Assembly (NCBI GenBank): GCA_031257735.1
Contig: JAIROC010000210.1
Span: forward strand, 1-14,347
From: Bacteroidales bacterium
Lineage (GTDB): Bacteria > Bacteroidota > Bacteroidia > Bacteroidales > WCHB1-69
Direction: 5' to 3'
Length of the DNA stretch: 14,347 nucleotides
Below are positions 1 through 5,746 of this stretch, piece after piece. Positions within the stretch are counted from its first letter, which is position 1. Each line of letters starts with the position of its first letter. The translations under genes were made by a program, and so were the position numbers. The notes beneath the pieces are model-generated. The model saw only the letters and a list, made by a program, of their open reading frames with translations. It had not been told where the DNA came from and ran no database searches.

Positions 1-120
1 TAAAACTCCCCGCCTATGTGTAGCTAATAATTTTACATACCTGTAATCAACATAACGCAATATGTATAATTGCGTTACAGCAAAAACTAAACGCCTAAAA
101 GACGGAAAATCCGTTGTAAG
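1..120 (+). promoter_or_regulatory. Leader of mob region; candidate oriT with inverted repeats
   Basis: No gene is visible here. The stretch carries three inverted repeats. The best is a perfect 9-bp pair TAACGCAAT (53-61) and ATTGCGTTA (69-77) around a 7-nt loop. A 5-bp pair TTACA/TGTAA lies at 33-46, and ACGGA/TCCGT at 102-114 sits only 6 nt before the mobA start codon. Transfer origins of Bacteroides mobilizable elements usually lie beside the mob genes and carry such repeats, so oriT or a MobA operator is a reasonable inference. No nic consensus was recognised. Confidence 0.35.
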
Positions 121-550
121 ATGAAAACAGAAAAGAAAAATTTCAATCCGGGCGGACGCAAACCCAAAGCCGACCCGTGCAAACATCGCTATTCGTTCAA
201 TCTGAACGACGAAGACAACGCGCAGTTCCTCGCCCTTTTCGACGCTTCGGGATTAAAAGACAAGGCGCGTTTTTATCACTTCCTGCATCTTCAAACGTGA
301 ATTGAAAGTGGTAAAAATCGACAAGGCGGCGATGGACTATTACATGCGACTGACGACTTTTCACTCGCAATTCCGCGCAATTGGCGTAAACTACAATCAG
401 GTTACGAAAGCGATAAAAGCCACTTTTACGGAGAAAAAGGCTCTTGCGTTTCTCTATAAATTGGAGAAAGCGACACTCGAATTAGTCGCAATCCACAGAC
501 AGGTTCAAGACCTGACAGCCGAGTTTGAACGCAAATATTTGAATCAATAA
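121..550 (+). pseudogene. mobA: MobA-like relaxosome accessory protein, frameshifted
   Basis: A protein of about 142 aa is split between two frames. The first frame (ATG at 121, stop at 298-300) gives a basic N-terminus with GGRKPKADP and HRYSFNLNDED. The second frame continues with IFKRELKVVKIDKAAMDYY and runs to a stop at 548-550. Read together they match the small MobA protein that precedes the relaxase in Bacteroides conjugative and mobilizable elements. That protein is a DNA-binding partner of the relaxase at oriT. The frames join if one T is removed from the five-T run at 270-274, restoring KARFI. The gene is otherwise intact, so this is either a recent mutation or a sequencing error. 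The second frame alone has only a TTG start at 302. The relaxase gene downstream is also destroyed, so the module is probably non-functional either way. Confidence 0.75.
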
Positions 551-574
551 TAGATTATTAATTGGTCGGAACGC

Positions 575-930
575 TGTCACGTCCTGAAAAAAGTATACAC
601 TTTTTTACATTATTTTTAATTTCTAAATAACTATAATTTTTAATCATTTTTACATTTAAAAGAGCGTTTATTTTGTTTTTTTTACGCCACTTGCTGGTGA
701 ACCTCCTCCGGCGTCTTAAATTTCAAAGACCAGTGTGGGCGTTCCGTGTTATACATATCAATAGCTTCGGCACATGCCTTTTTAGCAATATGCTTGTTTT
801 TAAATGTTGTATACAACATATATTCATCCTTTAATATCCCGTTTACACGCTCTGCCATTGCATTTTCATAGCAATGATTTTCTTCTGTCATACTTATTCG
901 CATCCTGTGCTTTCGAAGTATATCAGATTG
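575..930 (-). mobile_element. IS3-family insertion sequence remnant (3' part only)
   Basis: The stretch contains the C-terminal coding part of an IS3-type transposase on the minus strand and the AT-rich DNA downstream of its stop. The outer end is placed tentatively at the TG at 575, the start of TGTCACGTCC followed by the hairpin AAAAAAGT-ATAC-ACTTTTTT; IS3-family elements end in TG...CA. The other end is missing: homology to the transposase stops near 915-930 and relaxase sequence begins near 961. The upstream orfA and most of orfB are absent, so this is a deletion product and not a mobile copy. No target-site duplication can be identified because one end is gone. Confidence 0.6.
587..606. 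repeat. Perfect 8-bp hairpin with 4-nt loop between mobA and IS remnant
   Basis: AAAAAAGT (587-594) and ACTTTTTT (599-606) pair perfectly around ATAC. The element lies 37 nt after the mobA stop and 76 nt after the transposase stop on the other strand. It could act as a weak bidirectional terminator because both arms end in A or T runs. It could equally be part of the IS terminal region. The stem is almost entirely A-T, so terminator strength would be low. Confidence 0.4.
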
Positions 931-960
931 CAAATGTAATTCGTCCGATTGCCCAATCAT
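682..960 (-). pseudogene. IS3-family transposase OrfB, C-terminal fragment
   Basis: The fragment has 92 codons, against roughly 280 for a complete OrfB. It carries the end of the rve (DDE integrase) domain: RKHRMRISMTEENHCYENAM (17-36), then AERVNGILKDEY. Glu37 in this motif corresponds to the third acidic catalytic residue of the DDE triad, and both catalytic aspartates are missing. The C-terminus (TERPHWSLKFKTPEEVHQQV) is the usual IS3 tail. The ATG at 960 lies in or after the recombination junction, so the first dozen residues (MIGQSDELHLQ) are probably not transposase. The fragment cannot catalyse transposition. It lies antisense to the mob genes. Confidence 0.85.
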
Positions 961-1566
961 GGCATTTCCAAAGTTTGAAAGAATACAAGGCTCTTCTTAC
1001 CTTATATAATACAGGTATGGAAGAAGTGCGCGGCGAAGTAAATGGAAAACCATACAGCGGTTTGGTTTATTTCGCTTTGAACGACAAAGGCGAAAAGGTG
1101 GGGAATCCGTTCAAATCGTCTTTGTTCGGAAAGTCCGTCGGTATCGAATCGCTGAAAAAAACGTATCGAAAAATCGGCTGAAATCATCAAAAACAAAAGC
1201 CTGAAAGAACGGAGTAAAAAGGTTATCGCCACAGCAATACGGACGTGTAAAGACCGGAAGGATTTTGAAAAAACACTGTCAAAACAGGGCGTTTCGGTAT
1301 TGTTCAGGGAAAATGAACAGGGCAGAATTTATGGCGCAACATTCATTGACAACGAGCAAAAATGCGTGTTCAACGGCTCGCGTCTTGGCAAAGAATTTTC
1401 GGCAAATGTGTTTAATGATCTGTTTAAAAACGATAATTCAAAGGATGATAATATTGATTTTCGAGCTACAAAAAGGGAATTTTGTCGTACACCCCATCAC
1501 AAGAATAATAATATTTTGCAAATCAAAGCAAGGAGGAAATTAAAGGTTCCTTTGAAAAAAAAATGA
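961..1566 (+). pseudogene. mobB: MobB-type relaxase, C-terminal remnant with frameshift
   Basis: Only the non-catalytic C-terminal part of a Bacteroides-type mobilization relaxase remains. It starts with WHFQSLKEYKALLTLYNTGM followed by EEVRGEVNGKPY, and GEKVGNPFKSSLFGKSVG. It then shifts frame and continues with IEKSAEIIKNKSLKERSKK, DFEKTLSKQGVSVLFRENEQ, GRIYGATFIDNEQKCVFNGS and RLGKEFSANVFNDLF. The first frame stops at 1179-1181. Removing one A from the seven-A run at 1155-1161 joins the frames. The N-terminal half, which carries the tyrosine and metal-binding histidines needed to nick oriT, is absent and replaced by the IS3 fragment. The last 40 residues (FCRTPHHKNNN...) are basic and I do not recognise them. 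The gene cannot support transfer. Confidence 0.75.
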
Positions 1567-1583
1567 ACCTTTAACAATTTTTT
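1540..1583 (+). terminator. Rho-independent-like terminator after the mob remnant
   Basis: TTAAAGGTTC (1540-1549) and GAACCTTTAA (1565-1574) form a perfect 10-bp stem with a 15-nt loop, followed by CAATTTTTT (1575-1583). It overlaps the last codons of the relaxase remnant. The position at the end of the mob segment and the T run support termination of plus-strand transcription before the defence operon begins. Confidence 0.55.
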
Positions 1584-1842
1584 GGGAATTTTTTTGAAAA
1601 ATTATATTGCTAAAATACAAATACACATATACTCTTTTCCGAGAAAAATGTTGAAAAATGTTAATTGTATTATTTTTTTTTATTAATTTTGCCCCCGATT
1701 TTTCACAGAAGTTTTAATGGGATTCCGGCTCTGTGCAAAAGTCAAAATAAGCAAAGTAGGTTTTTAGGAGTCCCCTATAGTTTTTTAGAACAGAAAAATT
1801 TAATGCAAAAAAGAGTTTGTGCGGGTGAAAACTCAAAACAAA

Positions 1843-1898
1843 ATTGTATCTTTGCAGACGAAATTATTAGATTTCGATATGATTTTGCAAAGAACAAT
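1843..1898. repeat. Bulged 13-bp inverted repeat with nested hairpin; CTnDOT-like att core
   Basis: The arm 1843-1856 (ATTGTATCTTTGCA) pairs with 1886-1898 (TGCAAAGAACAAT) over 13 base pairs with a single bulged A at 1848. Inside the 29-nt interval, CGAAAT (1859-1864) pairs with ATTTCG (1871-1876). The left arm contains GTATCTTTGC (1846-1855), an exact match to GTAnnTTTGC, the core recognised by the CTnDOT integrase family. The same bases also read as a Bacteroidetes -7 promoter box. The structure could therefore be an attachment-site relic, an operator over a promoter, or a structured leader RNA; the sequence alone does not decide. Confidence 0.5.
1847..1854 (+). promoter_or_regulatory. Candidate Bacteroidetes -7 promoter box
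   Basis: TATCTTTG matches the TAnnTTTG -7 consensus used by the main sigma factor of Bacteroides. A TTTG lies at 1816-1819, but the 27-nt spacing is longer than the usual 19-21 nt to the -33 element, so the promoter may be weak or the site may be something else. It points towards the phosphoesterase gene and would give a leader of roughly 135 nt. Confidence 0.35.
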
Positions 1899-1996
1899 AA
1901 TTAGAATAAATTGGTTACTGAAAAAGGATTATTGCTATTTCAGTATATCAAAACATATTCAAATATAGGAGTTATAAATTTATATAATTGAGTGTC

Positions 1997-3415
1997 ATGA
2001 AAATATCTATATTGCATATATCAGACTTACATAAAGAAGCAACAGACAATTATAACAATCTTTTTCAATCCATGAAAGATGATTGTGATAAGTACACAAA
2101 AAAAGGCATTAGGATGCCCGAAATAATTGTCGTAAGCGGAGATTTAATAAAAGGCGGCACACAAAATGAAATCAGGAAGCAATATGAAGAAGTTACGGAA
2201 TTTCTAAATAAACTTGTAGGATTTTTTCTGACCGGGGATAAAATAAAAATCATTATTGTTCCCGGTAATCACGACATTGATTGGAATGTATCAAGAGAAT
2301 CAATGCAAAAAGAGATTGATGATAATACAGACGGTTTCATAAACAGAAAAAAAGAGAATGCGGTAAAACTTTTTCAGAAAGATTCTCAAGTCAGATGGTC
2401 ATGGCAAGAGTTTTGTTTCTACAAAATAAAAAATATTGATAAATACAATGAAAGATTTTTATTGTTTGCTGAATTTTATAGTACTTTTTATGGGACTGAA
2501 TATTCCTCAAATCCTCAAGAACAATTTCATATACATGATATTTCTCAATTAAAAGTTGCCTTTGTTGCTTTCAATAGTTGCTATAACAATGACCATCTAA
2601 ACTTTTCTGGAACAATAAAACCTGATTGTATAACAAAAGCATCTGATGAATTAAGAAGATTGCATAATCTTGGACGCATCTTAATTGCTGTTTGGCATCA
2701 CAACACAATAGGACTTCCTTTTGAAAACAACTATATGGATAAAAGAATTCTTAGAAGCATGATAGACAAGCACATACAAATAGGATTACATGGACACCAG
2801 CATAAGTGTCAAGTCTCATTTGAAAATAAAAATGTATTTAGTGATGATAAAATATTAATTATCAGTTCAGGAACTCTATATGGTAATCGTGTTGCTCTCC
2901 CAGCCGGAACGAAGAGACAATATAATATTATTGAAATTGATACCGGAAATGATAAAGCAACAATAACTATACATTCAAGAGAAGATAAGTCACAAGATGA
3001 ATATGATATTCCTTCGTGGGGAGAAGGTCGTATAGATGATAGTTCAGATTCTTTGTGGACTACGGAAATAAATTTACCGCCTCAGCCTCCAATAGAAACA
3101 ATATTAGATTCAATCATAAGAGAAACAGAGCAGGATGGCAATTATGATTTGGGAATATCAAAACTGTTAGGATTAGATGTAACAAATCCAATGGTAAGGA
3201 AATTTTTGCTTGATTATTTAGAACGAATAAGCAATTATGGCTTGATTTTTGAGCATTTTAAAACCCCACAGAATAATGAAGAAGCAATATCATTAATAAA
3301 TGCAGTATTGGAAATGAATGATTCAATGAAAAAGAAAGAAGTATTAGGGATACCTTTTATTAACGATAGCCAAGATGCTTCGGTAAAACAACTATTTCAA
3401 CATTTGAAAAACTAA
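1997..3415 (+). CDS. Calcineurin-like metallophosphoesterase (candidate defence effector)
   Basis: This 472-aa protein has the full set of calcineurin-like motifs: D10-L-H12, G48-D49, G90-N-H-D93, H234-H235 and G266-H-Q-H269. These ligate two metal ions and cleave phosphoester bonds; family members act on nucleotides, cyclic nucleotides, proteins or DNA ends. The catalytic fold covers about residues 1-315. A further 155 residues carry an acidic linker and a helical tail with no family I recognise. There is no signal peptide or membrane segment, so it should be cytoplasmic. I chose ATG 1997, which puts DLH at the usual place near the N-terminus; a TTG at 1988 would add three residues. The HSP90-like gene starts 6 nt after the stop, implying co-transcription. 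Codons are more AT-rich than in hsdM and hsdR. The substrate is unknown. The link to defence is inferred from context. Confidence 0.88.
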   Translation: MKISILHISDLHKEATDNYNNLFQSMKDDCDKYTKKGIRMPEIIVVSGDLIKGGTQNEIRKQYEEVTEFLNKLVGFFLTGDKIKIIIVPGNHDIDWNVSRESMQKEIDDNTDGFINRKKENAVKLFQKDSQVRWSWQEFCFYKIKNIDKYNERFLLFAEFYSTFYGTEYSSNPQEQFHIHDISQLKVAFVAFNSCYNNDHLNFSGTIKPDCITKASDELRRLHNLGRILIAVWHHNTIGLPFENNYMDKRILRSMIDKHIQIGLHGHQHKCQVSFENKNVFSDDKILIISSGTLYGNRVALPAGTKRQYNIIEIDTGNDKATITIHSREDKSQDEYDIPSWGEGRIDDSSDSLWTTEINLPPQPPIETILDSIIRETEQDGNYDLGISKLLGLDVTNPMVRKFLLDYLERISNYGLIFEHFKTPQNNEEAISLINAVLEMNDSMKKKEVLGIPFINDSQDASVKQLFQHLKN

Positions 3416-3420
3416 GAGAT

Positions 3421-5742
3421 ATGGAAGAGAAAATAAAGTTTCAAATAGAAACAGAGAAAGTATTGAAATTGTTGTCCAGTGAAATATATGATTCCCCATA
3501 CGCATTGCTTAGGGAAAACGTACAAAATGCGTACGATGCTATTCTTATGCGCCAGCAAAAAGAACCAAACTTCACTCCCAAAATAGAAATTTCATTAACC
3601 GGACAGAATGTTACTATTTCAGATAATGGGATAGGAATGTCCAAAGATACGGTAAAGAATAATTACTGGAAAGCTGGCTCAAGTGGGAAAAATAATGAAG
3701 AGGCAAAGAAAGCTGGTGTAGTTGGAACTTTTGGCATAGGTGCAATGGCTAACTTCGGGATATGCAAACATTTACAGTTAAATACACATTACTGGGGAGG
3801 GAATATAACTGTAATATCAGAAGCCGATAAGTCCACATTGTCAGTAACGGAAGATTGTATTTCGATTAAAGAACAAGAAGAAGAATGCGATTCAGGAACA
3901 ACTATTTATGCGACTTTGGATGACAACTGTAATTTGGATGTCCAATCCGCCATTCAATATTTACAACCCTATATTCAGTATTTAAGTATCCCCGTTTATT
4001 TTAACGAAAACATAATTAGTCAAAAGTCTTATTTTAAAACAGAACAAAATGCTAATACTATTGATTTGACAAAAAATGTAGCAAGTAATGGAATGTCATT
4101 TTCTATGAATATACAAATTCAAAATTATTCCAATGGATTAATGAACATTTATGTTAATGGATTATCTGATGGAACAAATTCTATTAAAGGAAACATTTAT
4201 TTAGAACAGGGGAAGAATTTGATTTATGGGCTTAGAAATAATTTTGGGCTTGCAGCAATACCTGTTAATTCCATTTTTAATTTTGGAGGAATTATTAATC
4301 TGTCAGTCTTACAACCAACAGCAGGTCGGGAAGCATTAAGTAGAGAAAGTATATCATTTATTTCCAACATAATTAATATTGTAGAGAAAAACGCCGCAGA
4401 AGAATTAGCAAAACATGAAATCGCCGATTCTAATAGATTTTTTTTATCTTATATCTATAACAAAGGAAGATATGACTTGGCTCGAAAGATAAAGATACAA
4501 TTACGCCCTGCAATTACTCAAATAACATTTGATAGAGTTGATAAAAAAATTGATGGAAAGGATGTTTATTATTATACAGGTTCAGACAGTCAAATAATAG
4601 AACAATATGCAAATGAAAATACGTCTCTTTTAATATTAAGTCAAGAAAATCCAAGACGTAGCATACAACAAAAAGTGTTATTACAGAAACAAATAAATCA
4701 AATACCAGATAAACCAAATATTCTAAAAGAATATTCTACTAATGAAATAGATTCAGCAGAGTTTGCATTATCACTACGCATAATGTCAACACTAAAAGAG
4801 GATTATCTAATTGGGGAATCTAAGGTTATTTTTGCGGATATAAGTCACAAAGTACCTAATATGGTTGTAGAAAAAAATAATATAGTAATAATATATTTGT
4901 CTAAATCATCAGGAAATATTTTGCAAGTTTTAAAAATATACAAAGAGGATTCACGGCTTTTCGACGGTTTTGTAAAGGACTTTGTCAGGAATCATTTATA
5001 TCCAAAATTAGCCCCTTTTGTACCTTCATCTACTCGGCAAGGTGCAGACGCCTTATATCGTATTTTGCAGAAAAACAAAGAATTATATACTATAGAATAT
5101 GATGAAATGGGAGATATAGAAACCCTTATGAAAGAATATGTTGAAGGCAAAAAGGATTTAAAAGAGATACTGAAAATTTCATCTAACTATCAAAATTCTC
5201 AAAGACAGACTGTTAATCAAAATCAAGTAGGCACAGTAGAACAAGAATTATCAACGGTTATTCAACGGACATTACCACAAGATAATACCATTGTTCTTGA
5301 TGATAGTATTGCCGCACCACCCATAAAAATCACTTCCGATACAACAAAAAAAATATTAAAGACAGGTATTCAATATCCACAATTAAACAATTATACATTT
5401 TTTTTAGCATTATCGGATAAGATTTTTGACAGACAGTTAAACTTCTTTTTAGAACCACATACAACTAAAGTTATTTGGGGCATGCATAAAATTGTCTATA
5501 TATTTACTCATGCTTCCACTCATTTGACATTGTACTATGATATAGAATTGAAAAACAAACTGCAAGACACACAAACAGGCGGTAAAGGGCTACCAACTAC
5601 TACTATTATTTCAAAAAACAGATTGTTTGTCCCAATTATTCCTGAATTGATCTCATATTTTGATGTGCACCAACAATTATCATTTTTTGTCAGATTTGAT
5701 TTAATAATTGATTCTAACGAACGAGTTACCAATAATGAATAA
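3421..5742 (+). CDS. HSP90-like GHKL ATPase (candidate defence sensor/regulator)
   Basis: This 773-aa protein has an N-terminal GHKL ATP-binding domain. Visible motifs are the N box RENVQNAYDA (E32, N36, D39), the G1 box DNGIGM (68-73) and the lid/G2 box GTFGIGAMANFG (102-113). PTAGREALSRE around R303 resembles the catalytic-arginine loop of the HSP90 middle domain. It is not housekeeping HtpG: outside these motifs the sequence differs, there is an N/Q-rich linker near 587-640, and the last 130 residues are a beta-rich-looking domain I cannot name. ATP-driven N-terminal dimerization is the known HSP90 behaviour and is inferred here. It follows the phosphoesterase by 5 nt. Its stop (5740-5742) lies just before the chosen hsdM start and overlaps an alternative ATG. 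Base composition is strongly AT-rich. As the partner of a phosphoesterase beside a Type I RM system it may sense or control, but that is inference. Confidence 0.85.
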   Translation: MEEKIKFQIETEKVLKLLSSEIYDSPYALLRENVQNAYDAILMRQQKEPNFTPKIEISLTGQNVTISDNGIGMSKDTVKNNYWKAGSSGKNNEEAKKAGVVGTFGIGAMANFGICKHLQLNTHYWGGNITVISEADKSTLSVTEDCISIKEQEEECDSGTTIYATLDDNCNLDVQSAIQYLQPYIQYLSIPVYFNENIISQKSYFKTEQNANTIDLTKNVASNGMSFSMNIQIQNYSNGLMNIYVNGLSDGTNSIKGNIYLEQGKNLIYGLRNNFGLAAIPVNSIFNFGGIINLSVLQPTAGREALSRESISFISNIINIVEKNAAEELAKHEIADSNRFFLSYIYNKGRYDLARKIKIQLRPAITQITFDRVDKKIDGKDVYYYTGSDSQIIEQYANENTSLLILSQENPRRSIQQKVLLQKQINQIPDKPNILKEYSTNEIDSAEFALSLRIMSTLKEDYLIGESKVIFADISHKVPNMVVEKNNIVIIYLSKSSGNILQVLKIYKEDSRLFDGFVKDFVRNHLYPKLAPFVPSSTRQGADALYRILQKNKELYTIEYDEMGDIETLMKEYVEGKKDLKEILKISSNYQNSQRQTVNQNQVGTVEQELSTVIQRTLPQDNTIVLDDSIAAPPIKITSDTTKKILKTGIQYPQLNNYTFFLALSDKIFDRQLNFFLEPHTTKVIWGMHKIVYIFTHASTHLTLYYDIELKNKLQDTQTGGKGLPTTTIISKNRLFVPIIPELISYFDVHQQLSFFVRFDLIIDSNERVTNNE

Positions 5743-5746
5743 TTAT

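Larger units (their letters stand above)
1584..1996. other. AT-rich intergenic region upstream of the defence operon
   Basis: No gene is supported here. An open frame at 1665-1904 gives a low-complexity peptide with no recognisable family. Contents seen: a nine-T run at 1673-1681; a TAATTTTG box at 1684-1691 with TTG at 1665-1667, a spacing of 16 nt; a near-palindromic pair GGGATTCC (1719-1726) and GGAGTCCC (about 1767-1774), which could pair with one G-T wobble; the promoter-like and att-like structure at 1843-1898; and a perfect 12-bp AT palindrome TATAAATTTATA at 1973-1984, ending 12 nt before the ATG of the first operon gene, where an operator would fit. Confidence 0.5.

Noticed and set aside
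804..960. N-terminal half of the plus-strand open frame 804-1181
   Set aside because: This part is antisense to the IS3 transposase; only the part after about 961 is relaxase.
1555..1681. A9 (1555-1563) and T9 (1673-1681) tracts as phase-variable switches
   Set aside because: Neither lies in a working gene or between clear promoter elements; the first is the loop of a terminator-like hairpin.
1665..1904. 79-codon plus-strand open frame before the operon
   Set aside because: The composition is low-complexity, there is no family likeness, and it runs through promoter-like and inverted-repeat sequence.
1997..3415. SbcD/Mre11 DNA repair nuclease
   Set aside because: The motifs are shared by the whole phosphoesterase superfamily; there is no SbcC-type coiled-coil partner and the partner here is a GHKL ATPase. 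Nuclease activity remains possible.
3421..5742. Housekeeping HtpG chaperone
   Set aside because: Only the ATP-site and arginine-loop motifs are shared; the linker, C-terminal domain and operon context differ from HtpG.
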